Below, in pieces: positions 44,541 through 54,459 of a stretch of DNA of 64,000 nucleotides. Source of the DNA: UMGS1908 sp045655005 (lineage in GTDB: Bacteria > Bacillota > Clostridia > Christensenellales > UBA1242); NCBI GenBank assembly GCA_045655005.1, contig JAZOOJ010000019.1:105729-169728 (forward strand), given 5' to 3'. The notes beneath the pieces are model-generated. The model was not told where the DNA came from. It did no database searches and saw nothing but the letters and a program-made list of their open reading frames with translations. How positions within the stretch are numbered: the first letter of the stretch is position 1; the number at the start of each line of letters is the position of its first letter. The position numbers and the translations under genes were made by a program.

Positions 44541-47441
44541 ATGGCAAGATTAATTCCAAGAAAGACCAAGGTCAAAATTCAGTTTTATAAGAATTTTTCA
44601 CTGACAGACGTTTTGGTGGCTTTATGTTGTGTGGCAGTCGTTGCCTTAGCTGCTTTAAGTGGTCTTCAATTCAGACTTATTTTGGCGGCAGGGTTAGGAC
44701 TTGTATCGCTAAGCTTATTTGTTAGCGTTGCACCAGAAACAAGGTTGTATCAATCGATTGGACATACGTGTAGATTTTTGTTTGCTAATAAGGTCTATAC
44801 AAAAACTGCGCCTAAGGTGTCTCAAAATGTAAAGCTTATTACACCTTATGAAGGGTTTGTTGATTTTTCTATGCACGATGGCTCGGGCGATCCTGACAGC
44901 ATAAGTTTTATTGATTATGGTTCATATCTTGCAGCGGTTGTAGAAATTAGACCAGTTCAATTCTATATGCTTAGCGAACAACGTCAGAACCAATTTATTA
45001 CTGCTGTAGATAATGCACTTAAAACTATTGCCGGAGACCAAATTGTTTCTATTGTCAAAACTGAAAAACCTTTGGTTTTGGACTCGTATTTAGAGCACGA
45101 AAAGAAAAAAGCCGAAGATTTGCTTAAATCTGCGGAGCGTGGCGACGTAACTGAAAATGAACTTGACCCAAGACTTGATATTATTGAGAGTCGTATGGTC
45201 GGTTTAGAAAACTGCAACGTTGGGTCACCTAACACAATAATGAAAGAACACTATTATTTCATTATTTATGGGACTGGTAAAGAATCTTTAAAAAGTTCTG
45301 CAAATCTTGTTGCAACAACTCTTGAAGGTGGAACAAACAACTCTCTTCAATGTAAAGTTTTAAACAAAGAAGAACTTGCAATATTCTTAAAGAGTACCTA
45401 TACAGATGATTTCGATGAAAGAGAAATCTATAAACTTAAACCAGAAGAATATATGAATTGGCTTTTACCTGACAAGGTTACTTTTAATACAAGAGGTTTT
45501 GTAATTGATGGCGTTGCTCAATCATCACTTATTATCGCAGACTATCCTCTTGCTGCAAGAAACGCTTGGGGTAATTATTTCTTTAATATACCCGGTTCTA
45601 AAGTTATCGTAAAGTTTAAGAGTGTTGGTATTGATGAAGCCGAAAGACGAATAGACAACGCCGTTATGGAAATGGAAGCTCAATATATGAACGGTGGTAA
45701 ATCTTCTAAGATGCTTCAATTACAAACACACATTCAAACATTAAACGAACTTTTAGTTTCGCTTAAAAATGGTAACGAAGCGTTTTTTGATACCTCAATT
45801 GCAATTATTTGTAAACAAGATATCAAGAAAAATGTTAAAACTATGCTTCGTCGTGGCGGTTTCAAATTTAATGATTTGTTCTGCTCACAAATTGATGGTT
45901 TTATTGCTGGTAACATCGGTAGAAAGATGGTTTTAGGTCAATACGACCGTGGTATTAACTCATCTTCACTTGCGGCGATATTCCCATTTATTTCAGACGC
46001 TGTTCAAGATGAAAAGGGATTTTTCCTTGGATATAACTCAGAACCTCTATTCCTAGATTTCTTTAAACGTGATAAAGAAAGAATTAATAGTAATATGGTT
46101 ATCATCGGTAAGTCTGGTTCTGGTAAATCATATGCAACGAAGGGTATTCTTTCTCACCTTGCATCAGATAACAGTAAAATTTACGTACTTGACCCGGAAA
46201 AAGAGTATGACAACCTTGTACACAATCTTGGTGGAAAACTTATTGACGTAGGTTCTGCGAAGATGGGACGACTAAATCCATTCCAAGTATTTACAACGCT
46301 TGATGATGAAGGTGAAGAAGGACAGAACACTTCGCTTGCAACTCACTTACAGTTCTTGGAACAATTCTTTAAAATTATTCTTGATGGTATTACAACCGAC
46401 GCGCTTGAAATTTTGAACGACTGCGTAAAACAAGTTTATGATAAATTTAATATTAATGCTAATACTGAAATTCAAAACCTGGACGCTACACAGTTCCCAA
46501 TTTTCCAAGACGTTTACAACTTTATCGTTCGTAAATTTAACGAAACAAAAGATGATTTCTATAAAAATAACTTACGTGTCATCATAACCTACTTAAATAA
46601 GTTCGTTTCTGGTGGACGTAACAGTATGCTTTGGAATGGATATTCGTCAATTACAGCAGAAGAAAACTTCATTGACTTTAACTTCCAATCATTGCTTGCT
46701 AACAAAAACGGTGATATCGCCAACGCACAAATGCTTTTGGTACTTCGTTGGATTGATAACGAAATCATTAAAAACAAAGACTATAACGCTAAATATAACA
46801 CTAAGCGTAAAGTAGTCGTTGCTATCGATGAAGCGCACGTATTCATCGACCCTAAAAAAGACGTCGCACTTGACTTTATGTACAACCTTGCTAAGCGTAT
46901 TCGTAAGTATGAGGGAATGCAGATTATTATTACACAGAACTTGAAAGACTTCGTTGGTACGCCGTCTATTGCTCGTAAATCTACGGCTATTATCAACGCT
47001 TCACAATATTCATTCATATTCTCTCTTGCTCCTCACGATATTAATGACTTGGTTGAACTTTATGAAAAGGCTGGTCGAATTAACGAAGCCGAACAAGAAA
47101 GTATTGTTTCGAGCCCAAGAGGTCGTGCGTTCTTGATTACTGGACCATACAGCAGAACAACTTGTGATGTCGCTCTTTCTGATTTGGTTATTGCTACATT
47201 TGAAAAACCAGATATTAAAGAATATAAGCGTCAACAAGAAGAACTTGCAACGAAGGCTTCTCAGCCAGTAGAAGGCGTTGTAGAAGAGGCGATTGAAGAA
47301 GAACCTTATGAACCAGTTCAAGAATATGGTGCAGAAGAAGAAATTGCAGAAGAAGAATTTGATGAAGAAATCCCAAGCGAACCAGTTGAGGTTGACCCAA
47401 TTGCAAGTTTGCCAAAACCTGTAAACCGTAGCGAAAATTAA
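44541..47441 (+). CDS. virB4: VirB3-VirB4 fusion ATPase of type IV secretion
   Basis: 966 residues. ATG at 44541 is preceded by AAGGAG; an in-frame TTG (44523) includes the ribosome site and is rejected. Residues 1-85 hold two hydrophobic segments with a PrgI/VirB3-like start (LIPRKTKVKIQFYKNFSLTD). The middle is a VirB4 N-terminal domain. The ATPase domain has IGKSGSGKSYATKG near 523, VLDPEKEYDNLV, and Walker B VVVAIDEAHVFIDP near 758, then IIITQNLKDFVGTPSIARKS. The C-terminal 70 residues are Glu/Pro-rich. It powers channel assembly and substrate movement. Confidence 0.95.
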   Translation: MARLIPRKTKVKIQFYKNFSLTDVLVALCCVAVVALAALSGLQFRLILAAGLGLVSLSLFVSVAPETRLYQSIGHTCRFLFANKVYTKTAPKVSQNVKLITPYEGFVDFSMHDGSGDPDSISFIDYGSYLAAVVEIRPVQFYMLSEQRQNQFITAVDNALKTIAGDQIVSIVKTEKPLVLDSYLEHEKKKAEDLLKSAERGDVTENELDPRLDIIESRMVGLENCNVGSPNTIMKEHYYFIIYGTGKESLKSSANLVATTLEGGTNNSLQCKVLNKEELAIFLKSTYTDDFDEREIYKLKPEEYMNWLLPDKVTFNTRGFVIDGVAQSSLIIADYPLAARNAWGNYFFNIPGSKVIVKFKSVGIDEAERRIDNAVMEMEAQYMNGGKSSKMLQLQTHIQTLNELLVSLKNGNEAFFDTSIAIICKQDIKKNVKTMLRRGGFKFNDLFCSQIDGFIAGNIGRKMVLGQYDRGINSSSLAAIFPFISDAVQDEKGFFLGYNSEPLFLDFFKRDKERINSNMVIIGKSGSGKSYATKGILSHLASDNSKIYVLDPEKEYDNLVHNLGGKLIDVGSAKMGRLNPFQVFTTLDDEGEEGQNTSLATHLQFLEQFFKIILDGITTDALEILNDCVKQVYDKFNINANTEIQNLDATQFPIFQDVYNFIVRKFNETKDDFYKNNLRVIITYLNKFVSGGRNSMLWNGYSSITAEENFIDFNFQSLLANKNGDIANAQMLLVLRWIDNEIIKNKDYNAKYNTKRKVVVAIDEAHVFIDPKKDVALDFMYNLAKRIRKYEGMQIIITQNLKDFVGTPSIARKSTAIINASQYSFIFSLAPHDINDLVELYEKAGRINEAEQESIVSSPRGRAFLITGPYSRTTCDVALSDLVIATFEKPDIKEYKRQQEELATKASQPVEGVVEEAIEEEPYEPVQEYGAEEEIAEEEFDEEIPSEPVEVDPIASLPKPVNRSEN

Positions 47442-47496
47442 AAAGCTAAAATTAAAACTAGTTAAATAGAAAATAAACTAGAAGGACAAAAGATAT

Positions 47497-50400
47497 ATGC
47501 AAATGATGGTAACATTTATGAAAAATATCATTGGAGTAGGTGCACAAAAAATTGGTGCATCTACTCTTCACGCCCTTCATTTGCAGAATGTTTTGCCTGT
47601 TCTAGCATCTACTAGTGCTGAGGGAACGGTTGATGTTGGTGGATTGTTAAGTCCAATAACATCGCTTATTGAAGGTGTTTGGGGATTAATTATTTCGTGG
47701 TTTTACTTTATTTCTAAATTTGTTTTCCAAATAGTAGATTTAATTCAATATTTGCTTTATAAACTCGCTGGAATTAATTTATCGTCAGAAATGACATTTG
47801 ACCTACCAATTTACAGAGTTTTACTTTCTGAAACAATATTAAAGATATTTATTTCGTTGTTTGTTATTGGATTAATATTGCTAATTGCACTCACAATAAT
47901 TTCTATTGTAAAGTCAGAGTACTCTATTGCTGTCGGTCTTGAAACCGATCCTAAAAAAGTCAAAGGTGCTTCAAGTAAGGTCGTAAAATCTACACTTACA
48001 GCATCGATTTTGATGTTTGTTGTTCCATTCTTAGTTATTGTCTCATTGGCGTTTGGATCGGTCTTTTTGACAAGTATTAATTCGCTTTTAAACCCAAACG
48101 GCACAAGTGGTACAACTCTTGGTGGGCAGGTGTTTGTTGCGTCTGCACAGAAAGCAAACAAGTATAGAATTTACGCAGACAACAATCAAAGAATTCCTAT
48201 TCTTTATAATTTTTATGACCCAATGACAAATGGCACTGCTCAAAACTATACCGAAGAAGAACTTGAAAGGGAATATGCAGATTGGGCGAATGGAAGTAAA
48301 TATTATTCAGACCAAAGGTCAAAAAATTACAATAGTTTCAGCAGTACTTTGGTATATAAAAATAATAGACTTTATAATAAAGCAGACACATTCGGCGATT
48401 ATGAACAATGGGTGTCGACACCTGAGCAATATTATATAATGGCTGATTTTATTGATTATGCCGTTAAAAATAATCTTGAATTTTATATCAAAGACTCATC
48501 AGACAACAATATTGATTGGACAAATATGTCAAGCGAAATAAAGCTATCTGATGGTGTTTATGACCCAGCAACGGGAACCTTTAAACTTTCTTATAAAGAT
48601 ATCTCCAATGTTAATAAGTATGAAGATGTTTATAATATGGTTTTAGATGCTAATGAATTTATAGCATCAAGCCCTATTGCAGATACAACAAAGACTATTG
48701 CTGAACTTTTGTCTATTGCGCTAAATGAAGAAGATATAGAAGATACAAAATCAAGAATGTTTAGAATGCTTGAAAGGGTGGAAGGTAGTACCAACATTGT
48801 AAAATGGAAAACCGAGTATATAGCTTATGGACAAGACACCTTTTCAATTTACCAATTAACAAAAAGATATTTTAATCCTTTAACTGGACGAGTTGAAGCA
48901 CGTGCAACGGTACCGGTGGCAAGAAAGCAATCGGCTGGATCATATTACATTTTAAAACAAAATGGAAATGGGAATTATGAATATACCAATCAAGTTATTG
49001 AATATAACAATGATGGGAAGTTGTACCGTGACCAATTGGAACCGGTTTATGTTTATGGTAATTGGCCTGAAAAACTTTATAACGATTTAAAAGTTATTTA
49101 CGATGATATAAATATTGATAACTATATTAATTACGACAATTGGGCAGATATGCTTGGTGAGTATTATACAGTTGGTGAAAACATCTCATCTGACCAAGTT
49201 GTAACTTTTGCAACTACTTTAATTCATCCTCTTGGACTGATTATGTCAGAATTGTTTTTGGGTGTGACTTTTGAATCGGATAATCAAATAACAGATATTT
49301 CGTTCACTTCGCAATATTTGGAAGAAACAATACAAGCATTATGTTTTGCTGTTGGCGGTGAGGAAAAATATTGGCAATTAAAATGCGAAATTGAATCATT
49401 TGTTGATATGTTCAATGGGTTGTTTACTCCAATTGTTGAGGAATTGCAAAAAATTGAAGGTTTTGACCTTTATGATGAAGACGAATATTCAGTTCAAGGA
49501 TACGTTTATAAAGCATATCTTGCAAGCATTATGCTTTCAGATAGTGCTAATGATTATTTTGAAACATTGGGCTATGAAATCTTAAACCTTAACAACCTTG
49601 CTGCGGTGATTTATAACAATACTACAAATTATGTTTACGATTCAAATGGCGATATAGTATATAAAGTGGTTTATAGCACCGATGAAGATGGGAATAAAAT
49701 TCAAAAAACTTACACATCAACCAAAGAAAATGGTTTTGGTAATGTTACAGGTAAATATGTTTACAACCAAAGTGGGGAGTTGGTTGTAGTATGTGATAAT
49801 AAAGGTGTTGCAAGCGAAACTTCTCAATATGTTCCGATGGGCGGTATATTTAAAGATAACGTCAAGTTTGACGAAGAAAATGGAATTTATAGAATTAAAT
49901 ATGACAAGAAATTTTATTCTTATGACGAATATAATCAATATTTAATAAAAGAGAAAGAGAAGCATCCAGATGCTAATCACCCAGCTTGGGAAGCACTTTT
50001 CTATTCTTATTTTCAAACGTACTATGAATTCAAGTATGACCACGAAAAAACTTTTGATGCAAAAGTGGAAGATGAAATAAAAACATATTCAGTTGTTTGT
50101 AATGGACTTGGACAAATTGTTTTTGAGTATAGAAATGGAGTGTTTTATCCTGTTGACGAAGATTTATGTACTGATGATGGAATATACTTTATTCCTAAAG
50201 ATAGTTCAAATATTGTTGTAGATGGTGTTAATGGTTTAAGCTATAAAGAAGCGGTGATAGATGGCGACAATAAGCGTTATGTTGATATTGCGGTAACCCA
50301 AAAGGTAACAAATAAAGATGGATCGGTATCAATAGTAGTTGATGAACGTTTCGAGAGAGCAAAAATTAGGCTAAATGTATATGACCATTTAATAGGCACT

Positions 50401-53400
50401 AATCCTAATTCAAAAATAGGGTTAACTGAAGCAGAACAGATTATTCTTTCGGTAGATGATGATAAGCAAGATGATATTGTTTATGATTTTGCATTGGACT
50501 ATTCTTTGAAAAAGCAAAGTCCTAGCGATTATATGGTGGTTAATAATTCGTTAATCATTAATTCTCAATTGAATATCATAGCGCAAGATTTTTATCAATA
50601 TGAGAAAAAATATTCTCCAATGGAACAATATGATTATGCTATTTATCAAAACTTACCAGAAAACAGCAAGAAAATTTTAGATGATGCAATTGCTTATATG
50701 CATAAGATTGCAGAAAAAGACCCTAATCAAAAAAATCAAACATTTTTACCATATCTTGAAAGTTATCAACAAGGGTTTATAGCGTGTGGTTCGGGCAATG
50801 AGTTTATAATTCAAATGGAATATATTTTCTCTGCTCCTATGGTGTCTGCTTTAATTGCTGAAAATTATAAAAGTGAACTAAGTGAAAATATTGAATATTT
50901 ACAAAAAAACGCTAATAAATCTACAAAGATTAAATATCAAAAGAAATTTGAGGCTGTTTGTAGTTACTACAAGTACAAAATCATTAAATCAATTCAAGAA
51001 TATATGTCTTATCGGATTTCAAGCGGATATAATGTAGTTGTTAATAGTCAGCAATTTACATTACATCAAGCGATGTCATCAACACAGTTTATGGAAATTG
51101 TGTTTGGTAATCAGTTGACTTATGAATCGCTTATTGGACAACTTGAAGTTGGTTCGTTATATAACGATTTAACAAAGTTTAATCAAGGCGCAATGTTTTT
51201 ACTTTCAAGTTATATTCGTCAAGACCTTTCTGAACTTAATCAAATTATTGAAAAATTAAAATTATACAGATTTTTAAATGGTGCAATTTACAACATTTTA
51301 GCATATCAAGTTGATTTTAATTTAACTGCTCGTGAACTTGAAATAATTAATACATTCTATGAAGTTCAAACAGGTGATGCCTTAAATGTGAATTCTAAAA
51401 TGATGTTTAATTATTTAAAACTTGCAACAATGAATGAGCTTGGAAAGCCTGCGTCATATAATTCATTGATGTATGACTCAATATTGGCTGAACTTAGCAA
51501 AGTTGCTGATAATCTTGGATATATTTTAGATGAATTTATGGCTGGCTCGTCAGATATTCACTCAACTGCTGGTGATATTACTAATCTTGACGCAACAAGA
51601 ATGCTTGCAAGATATATAAAGAATATTAAAAGTGATATTGAATTGTCATACGTTGACCCAGATTATACTGGTATTATTGACCCATCTGGACTTTGGGGTG
51701 AACTTAGACAATTTTTGAAAGATTTTGGACGCTTGTGTTTTGACCTTGAAACTAAATCAAATTTTGGCTCGTTAACTGTTGGTAAAAGCGACTCGGAAAC
51801 AATTGTTGGTGCAACTTCAAGTTATGTGAATGAGCTTCTTGATATGCTTAACGGTATGCTTGCAGAAGTTGATTTTGGAAGCACAGGAACATCAATTACT
51901 AAAATTAATAACTTTAGTGATTTAATTGCAGAGTACTTCAATGAAGAAAATGAACAATTTGAATATCGACCAGTTGATGGCGAAACTAAATATGAGAACC
52001 TAACAAGCGAAGCAAAATATTATATTGCAATACTTTGTGATTATTTTGAGAAGGCAACTGCTGAATATAACTCTATAATCAACAATGCAAAAGATGCTTA
52101 TAATATGGTTGTGAAGTTTAAAACTGGCAGATATACAATTCAACCGAATTCGTTAATCTTCACCAAATATTTAAAAGAATACATTGAATACTTTAAATAT
52201 AATGTAGATTCATCGGATACAAGTCTTCAAAATGATTTTGCAAAGAATTATATCTTTGACGGATATTATTTAGAGGTCAATCCAGATTTAGAGTTTGGCA
52301 ACGCCGGATTAAGTATGGCGGATAGGCTTAATTATTACTTCAAATATATTGAGTCATTTGATAATTTTCAATTCGCAAACAGTGGTAATTATTATTCAGA
52401 TTTGACGGATTTGCAACAAAAGGTCGTTGATGATTGTGTTAAATACTATCTAGCGATATATGAAGATGCACAGGATCAATTAGAAGAAAAGTTTGCAGTT
52501 GCGAATGAAAGTTTTGCAAAGCTAACGCTTTTCATATTTGGCGATGAGCATGGAAATTTTTCGACCATTAGCGAATCAGGTGTTGACTTGATAATTGCGA
52601 ACAATATTGACATTTTAAATCTTTATAATGTACTTGATTTTATGGGACTTGAATTTGATATAAATAAAAATCTTAGAGATTACAGAATTGATGCTATAAA
52701 TAGTTTAGTTGATTTCCGTGAATATAGCGGTGAAAGTTCGGCGTCTATTCAAAGTAGATTCCTATCTCTTTTATATCTTGCTTGCTCAGATTATACCGAA
52801 AATAATATTGGTACTTCATATATCGGATATGATGATAACTCTAAACAGATTATTTTAACTCTTGCTGGGATTCAAGACCAAGCAGATGAAAAACTTGTAA
52901 ATCTTGAATATGAAGGGAATTATTCAAATTCGGTTGCTGATGAAAAGTATGGAAGTATATTTATTATTTGTACATATAACGCAGAAACAGAGTTATACGA
53001 ACCATTTATCTTTGCGTCTGCTCCAAATAAACACAATATTCCATATTCAAATTATTATCAATCAATTAATGGTCAAGTTACATATTATCCAATTATTGCA
53101 AAAGGTATTTTTGATAGAAATGGAAATCCTACAGCAATAAGAGAGGTTAATGGGTATATTGAATTTTATCGTGATGAAGTGTACAGATTTTCTTTCAACA
53201 AAATGGCGATGGACATCTATGCTGTGGCAGAAGAAGAAATTGCCGAGAACCACGGAATTGTTGGGAATATTGTAAGTACAATTAAGCAGACAATAAGTAG
53301 ATTTTTAATAGCAGATACAGTTTCAGATATGATTTCATACATTGATGTTGACTTAGCACCTGAAACATATTGTGGAACATTTACCAAGTATGAATATCAC

Positions 53401-54429
53401 TTAGAAGGTGGTTATTGCAATCTTAACTATATGTTCTTTAATTCTACCGGTATCGACGTTAAACATTTGTATGATATATCCCAACTTAATATAATTATTC
53501 TTGTTATTGCTTCGGTGGTAATTCTTAAAGCTATGTGGAATATCTTGTATGGCGTCGTGGGTTCAATCTATCAAATTGGAATATTGTTTGCAATTTCTCC
53601 AACTGTAATTGGAATCTATCCAATGAAGAGCGATGCATTCAAAAGTTGGGTCAAAGCCTTTGTTAAACAATTCTTTATAATGTATGGCTATATCGTAGCA
53701 TTAAATTCTTACTTTATTATATTGTCACTAATAGACCAAATGGGGCCATTGATTGACAAATTGTCGCCTGGAAGTGAAAGAATTTTACAAGATACATTTA
53801 TCTTTAATGGTATTGATTTGTTCTCAATTGTATCATTCTTAATTACAACAACATTACTTTTAACTGCTACAACAATGCTTAGCACTATGAGTGAAGAGTT
53901 CTCAATCAATCTGTTTGGTGGAGATAATGCAGAATCGGCTGGTTCTAAGGCTAAAAAGCAAATGGAATCTAACCTTAATGAAGCAGAGTACTTTACAAGT
54001 GGTTATATGTTAAAAGATAGCGTTGCAAATGAGCTTCAACAAGGTGTTAAAACTTGGGCACCATTACTCCCAGATATTTCTAATTATGTACAAGACAAGT
54101 ATCATAATAAGCACAATGAAAAGCTTGCAGAGAAATATAAAAACGACTTGCTTGCACAAGGTGTTAGTGCTACGAAGGCAGAAGAAGCTAAGAATGCTTA
54201 TAAGGCTACACTTGAAGCAAGACAAAAAGCTAAGAAAGATCACATTAAAGCAGAAGAACAAAGAAGAGAGAATAGGCAAGCGTCACTTAAATCTGGCGGT
54301 GAGACTTGGGCTTCAAAGAAGAAAGACGACAAAGTTTCTTGTGATCAATGTGGAGCAAAATTCCCTAAGAGTTATGTCAAAGGGGCTACTCATTGTCCAA
54401 TCTGCAGACGAAAAGCTAAGTTTAAATAA
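47497..54429 (+). CDS. giant VirB6-like polytopic protein B (2310 aa) with C-terminal zinc ribbon
   Basis: The same plan as giant protein A. N-terminal membrane block lies at about 45-195. YRIYADNNQRIPILY is at about 222. A very long inserted domain (about 200-1980) is rich in Tyr, Asn and Asp, with YYIMADFIDYAVKN near 310 and AKGIFDRNGNPTAIRE near 1867. EGGYCNLNYMF precedes the C-terminal membrane block (about 1985-2140). The final 100 residues are charged and end in a zinc ribbon (CDQCGAKFPK...CPICRRK, CxxC pairs). The zinc ribbon on the last residues is unusual for a VirB6. Paralogous to the genes at 35679 and 54460. Confidence 0.7.
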   Translation: MQMMVTFMKNIIGVGAQKIGASTLHALHLQNVLPVLASTSAEGTVDVGGLLSPITSLIEGVWGLIISWFYFISKFVFQIVDLIQYLLYKLAGINLSSEMTFDLPIYRVLLSETILKIFISLFVIGLILLIALTIISIVKSEYSIAVGLETDPKKVKGASSKVVKSTLTASILMFVVPFLVIVSLAFGSVFLTSINSLLNPNGTSGTTLGGQVFVASAQKANKYRIYADNNQRIPILYNFYDPMTNGTAQNYTEEELEREYADWANGSKYYSDQRSKNYNSFSSTLVYKNNRLYNKADTFGDYEQWVSTPEQYYIMADFIDYAVKNNLEFYIKDSSDNNIDWTNMSSEIKLSDGVYDPATGTFKLSYKDISNVNKYEDVYNMVLDANEFIASSPIADTTKTIAELLSIALNEEDIEDTKSRMFRMLERVEGSTNIVKWKTEYIAYGQDTFSIYQLTKRYFNPLTGRVEARATVPVARKQSAGSYYILKQNGNGNYEYTNQVIEYNNDGKLYRDQLEPVYVYGNWPEKLYNDLKVIYDDINIDNYINYDNWADMLGEYYTVGENISSDQVVTFATTLIHPLGLIMSELFLGVTFESDNQITDISFTSQYLEETIQALCFAVGGEEKYWQLKCEIESFVDMFNGLFTPIVEELQKIEGFDLYDEDEYSVQGYVYKAYLASIMLSDSANDYFETLGYEILNLNNLAAVIYNNTTNYVYDSNGDIVYKVVYSTDEDGNKIQKTYTSTKENGFGNVTGKYVYNQSGELVVVCDNKGVASETSQYVPMGGIFKDNVKFDEENGIYRIKYDKKFYSYDEYNQYLIKEKEKHPDANHPAWEALFYSYFQTYYEFKYDHEKTFDAKVEDEIKTYSVVCNGLGQIVFEYRNGVFYPVDEDLCTDDGIYFIPKDSSNIVVDGVNGLSYKEAVIDGDNKRYVDIAVTQKVTNKDGSVSIVVDERFERAKIRLNVYDHLIGTNPNSKIGLTEAEQIILSVDDDKQDDIVYDFALDYSLKKQSPSDYMVVNNSLIINSQLNIIAQDFYQYEKKYSPMEQYDYAIYQNLPENSKKILDDAIAYMHKIAEKDPNQKNQTFLPYLESYQQGFIACGSGNEFIIQMEYIFSAPMVSALIAENYKSELSENIEYLQKNANKSTKIKYQKKFEAVCSYYKYKIIKSIQEYMSYRISSGYNVVVNSQQFTLHQAMSSTQFMEIVFGNQLTYESLIGQLEVGSLYNDLTKFNQGAMFLLSSYIRQDLSELNQIIEKLKLYRFLNGAIYNILAYQVDFNLTARELEIINTFYEVQTGDALNVNSKMMFNYLKLATMNELGKPASYNSLMYDSILAELSKVADNLGYILDEFMAGSSDIHSTAGDITNLDATRMLARYIKNIKSDIELSYVDPDYTGIIDPSGLWGELRQFLKDFGRLCFDLETKSNFGSLTVGKSDSETIVGATSSYVNELLDMLNGMLAEVDFGSTGTSITKINNFSDLIAEYFNEENEQFEYRPVDGETKYENLTSEAKYYIAILCDYFEKATAEYNSIINNAKDAYNMVVKFKTGRYTIQPNSLIFTKYLKEYIEYFKYNVDSSDTSLQNDFAKNYIFDGYYLEVNPDLEFGNAGLSMADRLNYYFKYIESFDNFQFANSGNYYSDLTDLQQKVVDDCVKYYLAIYEDAQDQLEEKFAVANESFAKLTLFIFGDEHGNFSTISESGVDLIIANNIDILNLYNVLDFMGLEFDINKNLRDYRIDAINSLVDFREYSGESSASIQSRFLSLLYLACSDYTENNIGTSYIGYDDNSKQIILTLAGIQDQADEKLVNLEYEGNYSNSVADEKYGSIFIICTYNAETELYEPFIFASAPNKHNIPYSNYYQSINGQVTYYPIIAKGIFDRNGNPTAIREVNGYIEFYRDEVYRFSFNKMAMDIYAVAEEEIAENHGIVGNIVSTIKQTISRFLIADTVSDMISYIDVDLAPETYCGTFTKYEYHLEGGYCNLNYMFFNSTGIDVKHLYDISQLNIIILVIASVVILKAMWNILYGVVGSIYQIGILFAISPTVIGIYPMKSDAFKSWVKAFVKQFFIMYGYIVALNSYFIILSLIDQMGPLIDKLSPGSERILQDTFIFNGIDLFSIVSFLITTTLLLTATTMLSTMSEEFSINLFGGDNAESAGSKAKKQMESNLNEAEYFTSGYMLKDSVANELQQGVKTWAPLLPDISNYVQDKYHNKHNEKLAEKYKNDLLAQGVSATKAEEAKNAYKATLEARQKAKKDHIKAEEQRRENRQASLKSGGETWASKKKDDKVSCDQCGAKFPKSYVKGATHCPICRRKAKFK

Positions 54430-54459
54430 TTTAATTTTTAATAATTTATTGGTGAGTCT

